A DNA stretch of 64,000 bases from Chitinophaga hostae (GCF_018224885.1 NZ_JAGTXB010000022.1:95267-159266); one strand, 5' to 3'. Counted from the stretch's first letter, positions 53,353 through 63,016 are shown. Translations and numbers: made by a program. The notes: generated by a model not told the origin, from the sequence alone.

Positions 53353-54291
53353 TTAGAAATATACCGGGTGCAGTACCACGCGGCCCTTTGAACTGATTTC
53401 CAGCGTGGGCGCCGGAAATTTCACCATATTTAATACCTGGAACAATACTCTTATCCCTTTTTTTCGTGTAGGTATCCGCGTGAAATCTATATCGGGGGAG
53501 AGGTAGAATTGACGTACCCGCCGGAGTTGATTGTAGTCGTGGTCTATGCCATGTGAATCGGTCCAGGTATTATCCCGGCCTCCTACCATGCCTTGTGCGC
53601 CGTATCCCACTGCGATGTTGAGCCATTTGGGGAAACGGCTGTTTTTATTGAAAGAGTAAGGGTTTACCGATAGCCAGTAGGTTTGTCCATTATAATTTTT
53701 AAGCGTTCTTTCCCAGAAGGTAGTGCCGAAAAGCTGGTCGGCTTTTTCCTGTAGTACCGGATCATCGTAATGCTGGGGATGGGCAGAAAATTTCAGTTGA
53801 ATACGTTGTTCGTTCCAGGCCAGTTCCTGGCTGATGAGCAGGGCCGAGCCGATGGCATTGGCGCCCATATCGCTCCAGGAAAATCCCCACTCCGAAGAGT
53901 AGCCATCCAATACTTCCACTACAGATTGGTAGGCAAAACCACTCAGACCACCTATCCATATTTGTTTTTTACGGGGAAGTCCTGACCAGCGCCACATTTC
54001 CCGGCTGTATTTACCAATAAAATAGGCGCTGAAAATATGTCCGGCTTTATCCATCTGCTTCCATTCTCCTATATCATTAAAAAAATGAAAGCCTGTTCTG
54101 GGATAGCCTTTATACCAGGCCGTATTGAGGGCGGCCAGACTGGCGCCATATAATGCAGCTGTGGTGCCGGTGAGCAGCCATACATGTGAGTTGACGGTAG
54201 TATCCGGAATAGAGAAAAAAGGCACTTTTTTTTGTGCCATGCCACAGCAGGGCTGCAGCAAAAGGAGCAGGGTGAGGAATGGTTTCTTCAT
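53353..54291 (-). CDS. DUF2279 outer-membrane/periplasmic protein
   Basis: 312 residues. Signal peptide (LTLLLLLQPCCGMAQ). A conserved block with MDKAGHIFSAYFIGKYSREMW and LSGFAYQSVVEVLDGYSSEWGFSWSDMGANAIGSALL matches the DUF2279/YfiM-like group. The second half is beta-rich (for example YWLSVNPYSF and KGIRVLFQVLNMVKFPAPTLEI), as in a small surface protein. Function unknown. Convergent with the phosphoribosyltransferase gene five bases away. Confidence 0.72.
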   Translation of the reverse strand: MKKPFLTLLLLLQPCCGMAQKKVPFFSIPDTTVNSHVWLLTGTTAALYGASLAALNTAWYKGYPRTGFHFFNDIGEWKQMDKAGHIFSAYFIGKYSREMWRWSGLPRKKQIWIGGLSGFAYQSVVEVLDGYSSEWGFSWSDMGANAIGSALLISQELAWNEQRIQLKFSAHPQHYDDPVLQEKADQLFGTTFWERTLKNYNGQTYWLSVNPYSFNKNSRFPKWLNIAVGYGAQGMVGGRDNTWTDSHGIDHDYNQLRRVRQFYLSPDIDFTRIPTRKKGIRVLFQVLNMVKFPAPTLEISSKGRVVLHPVYF

Positions 54292-54298
54292 GTGGGGG

Positions 54299-54407
54299 GA
54301 AGTAAAGAATTACGAATTGCGAATTACGGATTACGGATTTGTGGGGGATGTTCGCGTTTACCATCTTCTCACAAATCCGTAATTCGCAATTCGTAATTCT
54401 TTACTTC
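54299..54407. repeat. long inverted repeat of GAATTACGAATTGCG words
   Basis: 54299-54330 is perfectly complementary to 54376-54407, and 54338-54342 extends the stem to 54371 with a seven-base bulge (TTACGGA, a duplicated word). The right arm includes the stop and last codon of the phosphohexomutase gene (stop at 54401-54403). Same word family as 41270-41330. Confidence 0.85.
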
Positions 54408-56125
54408 AATTTCATATCCTGGATAATGCCATTTATTTTCTGATCCAGTTCGGCGGTTACCTTATCATAATCGGCTGGGCTCTTTAATGGAGCGTTAACG
54501 CTGAAGTAGAACTTGATTTTAGGCTCGGTACCGGAAGGACGGGCGGATATTTTGCTGCCATCTGCCAGTACAAACTGTAATACGTTGGATTTGGGAAGAT
54601 CGAGTGCCTGGGTGTCGCCGGTTTTGATATCCCTGATCTGCTGCAGCTGGTAATCGTACAAAGTTACAACAGGAGAACCATTGATGGTGGCCGGCGGATT
54701 TTCGCGGTAGCCGCGCATCATATCAGCAATTTCTTCTGCTCCTCTCATTCCTTTCTTGGTAATGGAGATCAGGCTTTCCTTATAGTAGCCGTAGCGAACA
54801 TAAATGTCGATCAGCTGCTCGAACAGGGATTTGCCCTGGCTGCGTGCAAAGGCGGCCATTTCGCAGATCATGGCTACAGAGGAGATGGCATCTTTATCAC
54901 GGATGTTGTTGCCGATCATGTAGCCATAGGATTCTTCCCCGCCGCAGATAAAGTTTTCCTGTGGTTCTTTACGGCGGATCAGGTCTGCAATCCATTTAAA
55001 CCCGGTGAGTACGTTATAGCAGGTAATATTGTTTTTGGCGGCAAATACATCAATCAGGTCGGAAGTAACCACTGTTTTGGCGATATAATCGTTTGGTTTG
55101 GCCAGTCCCTTGTTTTTGCGGGCTTCCACGATGTAGTTAAATAACAGTACACCGGTTTGGTTACCATTCAGCAGTATCCATTCTCCCTTCAGGTCTTTTA
55201 CGGCAATGCCTACACGATCAGCGTCCGGATCGGTACCCAGCAGGATATCGGCATCCAGTTCCTTTGCCTTTTTAAGACCCAGGCTCATGGCTTCGGACTC
55301 TTCCGGGTTAGGATATACTACGGTTGGGAAGTTGCCATCCGGTGTAGCCTGCTCCTGTACAATGTGCACATTGGTAAAGCCGTACTGCTCCAGTACCGCA
55401 GGCACCTGGGTAATACCGGTGCCGTGGATGGGCGTATATACTATTTTAAGATCATGTTGCTGTTTGATGACTTCGGGGTGGATAGACAGGCTTACCAGCT
55501 CTTTCTGGTAGGCGGCGTCCACTTCTTTTCCGATGAGGGTGATATTACTTTCGCCGCCGGTCCACTTCACGTCGTCCGGGGAAGCGATATTTTCCACTTC
55601 ACGGATTACATTGCTGTCGTGCGGGGGCACCAGCTGGGCGCCATCGTTCCAGTAAGCCTTGTAGCCATTGTATTCCTTCGGATTATGGGAGGCGGTAAGT
55701 ACCACGCCGCCATGGCACTGGAGGTGACGGATGGTGAAAGACAGTTCCGGCGTAGGGCGCAGACTTTCAAAAAGAAATACCTTAATGTCGTTGGCTGCAA
55801 ATACATTGGCCACGGTTTCTGCAAAAAAACGGGCATTGTTACGGCTGTCGTGCGCAATTGCCACCTTAATTTCACCGATAAAGGTCTTTTTAAGATAATT
55901 GGCAAAGCCCTGGGTAGCCATACCAAGGGTATATTTATTCATGCGGTTGGTACCTACGCCCATAATGCCCCGGAGACCACCGGTGCCAAATTCGAGGTTA
56001 CGGTAAAAGGCATCGTTAAGTTCGTCGGGGTTACCTTCCTGCATTTTTTTCAGTGTGGCCACGGTTTCAGCGTCGAAATTACCGTTGAGCCACTGCGAAA
56101 CTTTTGTTTGAATATTTATATCCAT
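54401..56125 (-). CDS. phosphohexomutase (phosphoglucomutase / phosphomannomutase family)
   Basis: 574 residues from the ATG at 56125; the 42 codons upstream are not protein-like. Alpha-D-phosphohexomutase family with four domains: the phosphoserine loop TASHNPKEYNGYK (Ser146), the Mg loop DPDADRVG (299-306), the sugar-binding GGEESYGYMIG and the phosphate-binding ARPSGTEPKIKFY near 540. It isomerises glucose-1-P and glucose-6-P (or the mannose forms) in the cytosol. It is divergent from pcm and followed by the hairpin at its stop codon. Confidence 0.95.
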   Translation of the reverse strand: MDINIQTKVSQWLNGNFDAETVATLKKMQEGNPDELNDAFYRNLEFGTGGLRGIMGVGTNRMNKYTLGMATQGFANYLKKTFIGEIKVAIAHDSRNNARFFAETVANVFAANDIKVFLFESLRPTPELSFTIRHLQCHGGVVLTASHNPKEYNGYKAYWNDGAQLVPPHDSNVIREVENIASPDDVKWTGGESNITLIGKEVDAAYQKELVSLSIHPEVIKQQHDLKIVYTPIHGTGITQVPAVLEQYGFTNVHIVQEQATPDGNFPTVVYPNPEESEAMSLGLKKAKELDADILLGTDPDADRVGIAVKDLKGEWILLNGNQTGVLLFNYIVEARKNKGLAKPNDYIAKTVVTSDLIDVFAAKNNITCYNVLTGFKWIADLIRRKEPQENFICGGEESYGYMIGNNIRDKDAISSVAMICEMAAFARSQGKSLFEQLIDIYVRYGYYKESLISITKKGMRGAEEIADMMRGYRENPPATINGSPVVTLYDYQLQQIRDIKTGDTQALDLPKSNVLQFVLADGSKISARPSGTEPKIKFYFSVNAPLKSPADYDKVTAELDQKINGIIQDMKLK

Positions 56126-56214
56126 GGTACTTTTTTTGTATGCCGTAAATGCTAAAATGGATTGTAAAGTAAAAATAAAAAAATGAATGTGGGAAATTAC
56201 ACATTTCAAAATAC

Positions 56215-56244
56215 ATTGAAAATCGCCTGTAATGGTTAATTTTG
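56215..56244 (+). promoter_or_regulatory. promoter of pcm (TTG, N19, TAATTTTG)
   Basis: The best Bacteroidota-type promoter in the window: TTG at 56215, 19-base spacer, exact TAnnTTTG at 56237. The ATG at 56250 follows five bases later, so the message is probably leaderless, and the earlier in-frame ATG at 56232 is excluded. Confidence 0.7.
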
Positions 56245-56249
56245 CGGCC

Positions 56250-56903
56250 ATGAGGCGGTATGAAGATACTTATAAACAAAAAGGATTACGTAAACAGCTA
56301 GTTGATGGTATCCGTCAGAAAGGTATTACAGACGAAAGCGTACTGTCGGCTATCGGCAATATTCCCCGGCATTTTTTCCTTGACACGGCTTTTGAAAGTA
56401 TTGCCTACGACGACAGGGCCTTTCCCATAGCGGAAGGGCAAACTATCTCACAGCCGTATACGGTGGCCTATCAAACCCAGCTGCTGGAAATAAAGCCTTA
56501 CGAAAAAGTACTGGAAATAGGTACCGGCAGCGGCTACCAGGCCTGTGTGCTGGCGGAACTGAAAGCCAATGTTTTTACCATAGAACGGCAACGCAAGCTG
56601 TTTGACCTGTTCAAATCCTTTCCTTTTAAGTCCCAGTATCCTAATCTTCGCCTGTTTTATGGCGACGGCTACGAGGGATTATCTACCTATGCCCCTTTTG
56701 ATAAGGTGCTGGTAACTGCTGCGGCCCCGTATATCCCGGAAAAGCTCGTGCAGCAGATGAAGATTGGCGGTAAAATGGTGATCCCGGTAGGCGGACAGGA
56801 GGTACAGCGCATGCTTCGTATTACTAAAACCAGCGATACAGAAAGTGAACAGGAGCTGTTCGATAATTTTTCCTTTGTGCCCATGCTGGCGGGGAAGAAA
56901 TAG
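56250..56903 (+). CDS. pcm: protein-L-isoaspartate O-methyltransferase
   Basis: 217 residues from the ATG at 56250. SAM-binding Rossmann motif VLEIGTGSGYQACVLA (near 87-102), the N-terminal FFLDTAFESIAYDDRAFPIAEGQTISQPY that holds the substrate Asp, and the DKVLVTAAAPYIPEKLVQQ segment. It repairs isoaspartyl damage in ageing proteins. Single gene. Confidence 0.95.
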   Translation: MRRYEDTYKQKGLRKQLVDGIRQKGITDESVLSAIGNIPRHFFLDTAFESIAYDDRAFPIAEGQTISQPYTVAYQTQLLEIKPYEKVLEIGTGSGYQACVLAELKANVFTIERQRKLFDLFKSFPFKSQYPNLRLFYGDGYEGLSTYAPFDKVLVTAAAPYIPEKLVQQMKIGGKMVIPVGGQEVQRMLRITKTSDTESEQELFDNFSFVPMLAGKK

Positions 56904-56904
56904 A

Positions 56905-59391
56905 TCATAGTCTCCCGTTTTCCTTCGGTTTCTCTTCTTCTTTCTTCTCCTCTTCTTTTTTCTCTTCTTCGTCTGGCTGTGGTTTCTTTTTCTTAAACAG
57001 ATTTGGATCCATTTTGCCAAACCGGTACCGCACATTCAGCCGGATGAAGCGGGTGGCTCTTTTACGGTCATAGTCCTGTATGAAGGTACCTGTTTCATAA
57101 TGTGAGCTGAACTGCTGGGTATTCAGGATATCCGCAACATTCACGGCCACTACCAGCGCCCTGGTTTTCAGGAACTCCTTGCGTATGCCCAGGTCCATGC
57201 CATTCATGGCCTTAAAGGTTCCCTGGGGCTGTATACGGGGAGAGCGGAAATGCCCCCCCAGTTCCACACTAAACCTGCCGGGTAAACGAAATTGGGTATT
57301 ACCGTTTAACCCGTAACTGAAGTTTTCGTTGTTTACCGTGATGCTGGTGAGTTTATTGTACTCCAGGTTCAGGTTGGCCCATACCTTCCACCATTTGGTC
57401 AGATTGAGGCTGTAAGACAGGTTGCCGCCTATGTTTTGCTGGGTTGCCAGGTTCATAGGCCGGGTGGTGGTTACCCCGGAAACGGTATCCAGTGTGCTGA
57501 TACGGTCAATGTTATCGTTGGTTTGAGCATAGTACGTGCTGGTGCTCAGGTAATTATTTGTTTTCGGGTAATAGACAGAATAGCTGACCTCAAATTTATG
57601 CGACAGCGCGGGTTGCAGTTCCGGGTTACCGGTACGGATGTTTTGTGGATCGGAGTTGTTGATATACGGCAGCAACTGGTCAAAATTGGGCCGGTCGATC
57701 CGGGTAGAATAGTTAAATACCAGGCTCTGGTTCTGGTTTTTAGGCATATTATACTTCAGGAATACGCTGGGAAACAGGTTGAAGAAGCGGTTGTTTACCG
57801 TGGTATCACGGGTAACAGAGTACCCTTTCAGGTAAGATTGTTCCGCGCGCACACCCACCTGGTAACCAAGATTGCCGATGGCGTTTGCAACGTTAATATA
57901 TGCGCCGTAAATATCTTCTTCATAATTGTACTGGTTCGAGAGGATAGGACTTATGGTATAGTCTTTCACCGACCAATCGAAGAGGGAGGCAATATAGTTA
58001 TTGTCGATATGCCGCAATGTGGCTTTAACACCGGCTTCCACTTTTCCTTTCTTACCAAAGGGAGAAGTAAAGTCCGACTGCATATTCCAGAAGCGGTTGC
58101 TGTTTTTACTGGTATTGCTTTGTTTATTGGCATTGGGCAGCGTGTCTACACCGGTGTAGTAATATTGGGTATTATAATCGCTGTTATTGTTGGCTTTGTT
58201 ACCGCTGTAGCTTACATAGGCGGTTAGTTCCTGGTTTTCTTTACCGAAAGTATGCTTGTAACTAAGGTTGGTATTAACGTTATTGTTATGGTTGTTACTG
58301 CTGTTACTACGGTTGCCGTAGCGTAATGTATCTTTTTTTACATCCAGGTAATTCAGCAGAATGTTGTCTTCATTATCGCTTTGGTTGAAGTTCAGGCCTT
58401 GTGAAATGGTGAAGGTGTTGTGATCATCCATGAAATAATCGAACCCAAAACGCCCACCGTTATTGCTGTTATGATTTTCATTTTTGCTGGCCTGTGAGAA
58501 GTAGGAAGTATTGCTGCTGTCGGCTACCAGGTTATGGCGCGAGCTTAGGCCGCTGCCGCTTAAATTTTCATAGCGGCCATTGTAGTTCCCGAAAAAGTTA
58601 AAGCGTTTCATGCGCAAACTGGCATTGAGGCTTCCGTTGGCCTCACCACGCGTAGCGCCGCCTGCGTTAAACATCACGTTATAACCGATGGCCTTATCTT
58701 TTTTCAGGACGATGTTGATGATACCGCCGCTGCCGTTCGCTTCGAATTTAGCAGAAGGGTTATTGATCACTTCCACGCGATCAATGCTTTCTGCGGGAAT
58801 CATTTGCAGCGCGGTTTTGGCGTCGCCGAAAGGAGAGGGTTTGCCATCTACATAAATAGTAACGCTTTTGCCACGGAGGGTGATGTTATCATCGATGTCC
58901 ACATCTACGCTGGGAATATTTTTTAGCATATCCGTTCCCGTGCCGCCTTCTGCGTTGATCATATTCCCGGCGTCAAATACCTGCCGGTCTATCTGCATGG
59001 AAAATGCGGGCTTTTCCGCTTTTATTTCCACCGCATTCAGCACTTTGCCCGCGGGGTTCAGGCGCATTGTGCCCGCGAAGGTATTCTTTCCTGCTACGAC
59101 ACGGATCGCTTTCTCCAGTTTTTCATACCCCATGAAGGTGATGCGTAAAACATAAATACCCGGAACAACATTATTAAGTGTGAAGCCGCCGGCAGGCGTA
59201 GTATAAGCGCCGGTTACCATAGTGGAGTCTGCCTGTTTGAGCAATACTACGGAAGCATATTCGATCGGTTTACCGGTAGCAACGTCTGCTACTTTACCCG
59301 TGACCTTCAAGGCAGTGGGAATTGTCGTTTGTGCGTTGACGTTATACGACGCAACAAACAACACGAACATGAGCAATAGAAAACTTCGCAT
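56905..59391 (-). CDS. outer-membrane beta-barrel family protein (TonB-receptor-like), paralog A
   Basis: 828 residues from the ATG at 59391 (the earlier in-frame codon is a TTG). Signal peptide (FLLLMFVLFVASYNVNAQ), a carboxypeptidase-regulatory-like domain (GKVADVATGKPIEYASVVLLK), a plug (TGTDMLKNIPSVDVDIDDN, TIYVDGKPSPFGD, IDRVEVINNPSAKFEANGSGGIINIVLKK) and a barrel. The C-terminus ends in a Lys/Glu-rich cytosol-like tail (FKKKKPQPDEEEKKEEE). This is the outer membrane beta-barrel family with an unusually charged tail. Tandem paralog of the next gene. Confidence 0.88.
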   Translation of the reverse strand: MRSFLLLMFVLFVASYNVNAQTTIPTALKVTGKVADVATGKPIEYASVVLLKQADSTMVTGAYTTPAGGFTLNNVVPGIYVLRITFMGYEKLEKAIRVVAGKNTFAGTMRLNPAGKVLNAVEIKAEKPAFSMQIDRQVFDAGNMINAEGGTGTDMLKNIPSVDVDIDDNITLRGKSVTIYVDGKPSPFGDAKTALQMIPAESIDRVEVINNPSAKFEANGSGGIINIVLKKDKAIGYNVMFNAGGATRGEANGSLNASLRMKRFNFFGNYNGRYENLSGSGLSSRHNLVADSSNTSYFSQASKNENHNSNNGGRFGFDYFMDDHNTFTISQGLNFNQSDNEDNILLNYLDVKKDTLRYGNRSNSSNNHNNNVNTNLSYKHTFGKENQELTAYVSYSGNKANNNSDYNTQYYYTGVDTLPNANKQSNTSKNSNRFWNMQSDFTSPFGKKGKVEAGVKATLRHIDNNYIASLFDWSVKDYTISPILSNQYNYEEDIYGAYINVANAIGNLGYQVGVRAEQSYLKGYSVTRDTTVNNRFFNLFPSVFLKYNMPKNQNQSLVFNYSTRIDRPNFDQLLPYINNSDPQNIRTGNPELQPALSHKFEVSYSVYYPKTNNYLSTSTYYAQTNDNIDRISTLDTVSGVTTTRPMNLATQQNIGGNLSYSLNLTKWWKVWANLNLEYNKLTSITVNNENFSYGLNGNTQFRLPGRFSVELGGHFRSPRIQPQGTFKAMNGMDLGIRKEFLKTRALVVAVNVADILNTQQFSSHYETGTFIQDYDRKRATRFIRLNVRYRFGKMDPNLFKKKKPQPDEEEKKEEEKKEEEKPKENGRL

Positions 59392-59559
59392 GCGTGGATT
59401 TAGCAACTTTATTAATGATACAACAACGGTATAAAAGTAATAGGCGTTGACTAAAACGTTTACTAATTATGATGAGTGGTAGCTACAAAAACATGGCCGG
59501 CAGAGTGCTGTAGCACTACTAACCGGCCTGTGGTTTGCATTCACCCTCTTTAATATGTT

Positions 59560-62124
59560 TTAGAAATTCTGCATGGGGTCGCCCATCTGTGAGTCGTTAC
59601 CCTGGTCTTTCTTTTTTCTTTTAAACAATGATGCATCAAACTTACCAAAGCGATAAGCGAAGTTCAGTTTGAGTATGCGTGATTCGCGTTTGCGGATATA
59701 ATCCTGTGCAAACTCAGGCGATGACTGGTTTAGCTCGTATTGTCTTGTATTAAAGATATCCGATAAACTGAGTGTAACCGAAGCTGCTTTGTTTTTGAGA
59801 AAATCTTTTTTTACTGCTACATCTACAGTACTGAAACCTTTGATGGTACCTTGTGCAGATGAAGGGATCTGATTGAATCCACCGCCGCCACCGCCGCGTC
59901 CGCCACCACCGCCAGACGAGGGCAATGCAATGGTAGGCGCCTGGTAAGTGGCATTCACCTGCAATGTGAAATTAGCCGGGAGCTTTGTTTCTGAATTTAT
60001 TTTTGCAAACCAGCTAAAGCCATTGTTATCAAAGTTTTGCCCGTTGGCGTTTACCTTCATATCTGTTTGATACAGGTTTACGTTACTGGTAAGATCCCAC
60101 CCCTTTACGATTTGATTTTTCATGGTCAGCTCTGCACCGTAGGAGTTGCTCCGGTTGGCGTTGATATACTGGGTGAGCAGGGTATCTGCGCCAATAGGCG
60201 TGCTGATGGTAGAAATCATGTTATTGGTATTCCTGAAATAAAGGCTTCCCAGGAAATTGCTGTTGCCCCAGTTCTTTACATAAGAAAACTCAAAGCTGTT
60301 GGTATATTCCGGTTTAAGGTTAGGATTCCCTTCACGCTGATTTTGCGGATCGCTGTAATCGCGGTAAGGAATCAGCTGAAAGAAATTAGGTCTGTTTACA
60401 CGACGCGTATAGTTCAGCTGCAGTTCCTGGTCGTTTTTTAATTTCTGTGATAGGAACAGGCTGGGAAACAGGCCGGGTACCGCTTTGGTGGGTTTGTATT
60501 TGGCGCCTTCATTTTCTCCTGCATATACATATTGCTCTACACGCAAACCTGCCTGGTAGCCAAAGTTGCCGATGGTGTTGGCAAAATTGACGTAGCCTGC
60601 ATAAATTTCTTCGTTGTATTTATAGTTATTAGACAATTGCGGATTAGGGATAAACAGACCACTGGTGGTATCTTTATCAAACACATTGTACACGCTGGTG
60701 TATTTGCGTACAGTAGCTTTGGCGCCGAGTTCCAGCTTTCCGTTCTTTCCGATCGGATTGGTATAATCCGTTTGGAAGGTCATGAAAGTTGTTTTGCCGG
60801 AGGTGGTGTTGTTCTGCAATAGTGCCTGTCCCAGCGGTTTTTCAAAAGGACTTTGCGCCTGTGTGAGGTAGTCGCCATTGCGGTTGTTGGAGCTGCTGTT
60901 ATAGTTGATGTCTGCCGTCCATTCCTTGTTGGGTTGTGCAAAGGTATGCTTGAAACCCAGTGTGGTAGTATAGTTGCGGAAGCTGAAATTATTATTATTT
61001 AAGCGATCACTGATACCTGTTATGTTGTGATTTTTATCGGAGAAGGTACTGCGCAGATCTTCCGTATTTTTGAAATCACCTGCCACTATGTTTTGAGCCA
61101 CAGAGATCGTGTTCCTGTTATCCAGCATATAGTCTACGCCAAATCGACCGAACTGGAACAGCGGTTTACTGGTACTGTTGCTGTTCTGGAAGAGGTAGTT
61201 GGTATCTGCTGCAGCGCCGTTGCGATAGTTGCTCCGGTTGGTGGTACCATCGGCCCAGTTGCGGTTGGCGTTGATATTGTAATTGGCAAATACATTGAAT
61301 TTACCCTGTCGTATATTGATGTTACCACCGCCGTTGTATTTATTACCAGTGCCTATACCTGCATTCACTGAACCATTGAAGCCGGCTTTACGATTTTTCT
61401 TCAATACGATATTCAGTATTCCTGACATTCCTTCTGCATCGTATTTGGCGGAAGGATTGGTTACCAGTTCTATGCTTTCAATGGCATCTGCAGGTATCTG
61501 ATCCAGTGTAAGCGTAGAGGGTTTACCATCTACAAAAATATTGGGAGAAGCGTTGCGAACGGTTACATTACCATCCAGGTCTACGTTTACAGCCGGAACA
61601 CTTTTGAGCACATCCTGTGCGGTACCGCCTACGCTGCTGAGATTTCTGTCGACGTTAAAAACTTTTTTATCTATGCCCATAGCAAAAGCGCTCTTTTGCC
61701 CGGTTACTTCCACACGCTGCAGGGTTTTTACATTCTGCGTCATTTTTATATTACCGAGGTCTTGGTCAGTTGTTTGGGGAGTGATGGTAACTTTTTTCTG
61801 CATGCTGGTATATCCCATGAAATTCACACGGAGGATCATGGGGCCAAACGGAAGATTTTCCAGGCTGAAGTCGCCATTGGGCTTAGTTAGCATCCCGGTT
61901 ACCAGGGACGAGTCCCGTTGTTTCAGTATCGTAACGGAAGCATATTCAATGGGTTTACCGGTTTTGGCGTCCACCAGTTTACCGTATAAGTGCCCGATCT
62001 GCGGCATATTTGCTCTTCCTTGTTGTCCTTGTCCCTGTTGGGGTGCAGAAGATTTGGGCGCCTGTGCAAAGGCGCTTATCTGCCACAAAAGTATACCAAC
62101 AAGTACGGCGTAACTTTTTTTCAT
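59560..62124 (-). CDS. outer-membrane beta-barrel family protein (TonB-receptor-like), paralog B
   Basis: 854 residues from the ATG at 62124, giving the signal peptide SYAVLVGILLWQISAFAQ; upstream frame is not signal-like. Same order as paralog A: GKLVDAKTGKPIEYASVTILK, a plug with VPAVNVDLDGN, IFVDGKPSTLTLDQ and VTNPSAKYDAEGMSGILNIVLKK, and a barrel ending in FGKFDASLFKRKKKDQ plus a short tail. It has a glycine-run PSSGGGGGRGGGGGG insert. Gene A is 169 bases away in the same direction. Confidence 0.88.
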   Translation of the reverse strand: MKKSYAVLVGILLWQISAFAQAPKSSAPQQGQGQQGRANMPQIGHLYGKLVDAKTGKPIEYASVTILKQRDSSLVTGMLTKPNGDFSLENLPFGPMILRVNFMGYTSMQKKVTITPQTTDQDLGNIKMTQNVKTLQRVEVTGQKSAFAMGIDKKVFNVDRNLSSVGGTAQDVLKSVPAVNVDLDGNVTVRNASPNIFVDGKPSTLTLDQIPADAIESIELVTNPSAKYDAEGMSGILNIVLKKNRKAGFNGSVNAGIGTGNKYNGGGNINIRQGKFNVFANYNINANRNWADGTTNRSNYRNGAAADTNYLFQNSNSTSKPLFQFGRFGVDYMLDNRNTISVAQNIVAGDFKNTEDLRSTFSDKNHNITGISDRLNNNNFSFRNYTTTLGFKHTFAQPNKEWTADINYNSSSNNRNGDYLTQAQSPFEKPLGQALLQNNTTSGKTTFMTFQTDYTNPIGKNGKLELGAKATVRKYTSVYNVFDKDTTSGLFIPNPQLSNNYKYNEEIYAGYVNFANTIGNFGYQAGLRVEQYVYAGENEGAKYKPTKAVPGLFPSLFLSQKLKNDQELQLNYTRRVNRPNFFQLIPYRDYSDPQNQREGNPNLKPEYTNSFEFSYVKNWGNSNFLGSLYFRNTNNMISTISTPIGADTLLTQYINANRSNSYGAELTMKNQIVKGWDLTSNVNLYQTDMKVNANGQNFDNNGFSWFAKINSETKLPANFTLQVNATYQAPTIALPSSGGGGGRGGGGGGFNQIPSSAQGTIKGFSTVDVAVKKDFLKNKAASVTLSLSDIFNTRQYELNQSSPEFAQDYIRKRESRILKLNFAYRFGKFDASLFKRKKKDQGNDSQMGDPMQNF

Positions 62125-62164
62125 CCTTATTGATTTTAATCCGGACTTTCTTCTCAGATAAGGA

Positions 62165-62172
62165 CAAATGTA
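62165..62172 (-). promoter_or_regulatory. -7 element (TACATTTG) of beta-barrel paralog B
   Basis: Exact TAnnTTTG, about 40 bases before the ATG at 62124. Confidence 0.45.
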
Positions 62173-62349
62173 TCGGGGTGCTGGTATGAATGGTTTGACA
62201 TTGTGATGAGCGGAATGATTGTCCGCAGGAAATTGCAAAAAACGCCGCTAAGAGGTCTTAACAGTAGTTAACAAAGATGCGGTTTTAACAGTAGTTAACA
62301 GAGTTGTCTTTCAGCTGCCAGGGCTGATCTGAAAAAGTATGTGATCCTG

Positions 62350-62940
62350 TTATAAGAAAGAGATGCCCATGGCTATTAGCCCGGTGATTAAGCCGCTGAT
62401 GGCGCCCAGTAATCTGAAGCCCTGCAGTTCTTTGCCTAACAGGTTATTGGTAATAGCTTCCAGTTTATCTGAAGAGATACCGGCGATTTTTTGAGAAACA
62501 ATTTTTTCCAGGTCCAGCTCCTGTTGTACGTTATCGAGGTATTGTCCGATCATTAAAGGGAAGAGGGTATCCAGTTCGGCTACCAGGTGTGTTTTTATCT
62601 GGTTTACGATACTGTCGCCGATAAACATGGAGAGTACAGGCATTGCTTTGGGGAGTTTCTCGCGTAGAAAAGTATCGAGGTGTGCTTCTACCAGCGGAAT
62701 GATATTTTTAATTTTCTCGGGATCCGTCAGTTTGGATTTGATATCATCGAAAGAAAATAACTGTTTGCCAACAAGGGCGCCGAGGTTGTTGGCCAGTTGT
62801 GCCTGTCTTTTTGGAAATATGCCCTGAATGGTGAAGAAGCCCAGCCTCACCGGGGTATACGGACGAAAGAGTAAAGCGACGGCGAGACTGTTGAGTAACC
62901 AGCCAACGATGGCAGCAATGAGGGGGAGAAAAAATATCAT
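62350..62940 (-). CDS. DUF445 family membrane protein
   Basis: 196 residues. N-terminal membrane segment (FLPLIAAIVGWLLNSLAVALLF), the family signature GFFTIQGIFPKRQAQLA, a helical cytosolic or periplasmic middle, and a C-terminal membrane segment (LLGAISGLITGLIAMGISF). Shorter than the usual 400-residue DUF445 protein, as is common for a half-size type in this phylum. Function unknown. Confidence 0.8.
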   Translation of the reverse strand: MIFFLPLIAAIVGWLLNSLAVALLFRPYTPVRLGFFTIQGIFPKRQAQLANNLGALVGKQLFSFDDIKSKLTDPEKIKNIIPLVEAHLDTFLREKLPKAMPVLSMFIGDSIVNQIKTHLVAELDTLFPLMIGQYLDNVQQELDLEKIVSQKIAGISSDKLEAITNNLLGKELQGFRLLGAISGLITGLIAMGISFL

Positions 62941-62967
62941 TATGCGTTATTGATTTTCAGGTTATTG

Positions 62968-62975
62968 CAAATGTA
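62968..62975 (-). promoter_or_regulatory. -7 element (TACATTTG) of the DUF445 gene
   Basis: Exact TAnnTTTG, 27 bases before the ATG at 62940 on the minus strand. Confidence 0.45.
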
Positions 62976-63016
62976 GAAAATTGAAGGGCAATAAGTAAAT
63001 CGTTTTTATTTCCGGG

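Noticed and set aside
59495..59528. GGCCGG...CCGGCC hairpin as terminator after beta-barrel paralog B
   Set aside because: A stem can be drawn with an inner AGTGCT/AGCACT pair, but no U-tract follows on the needed strand; left uncalled.
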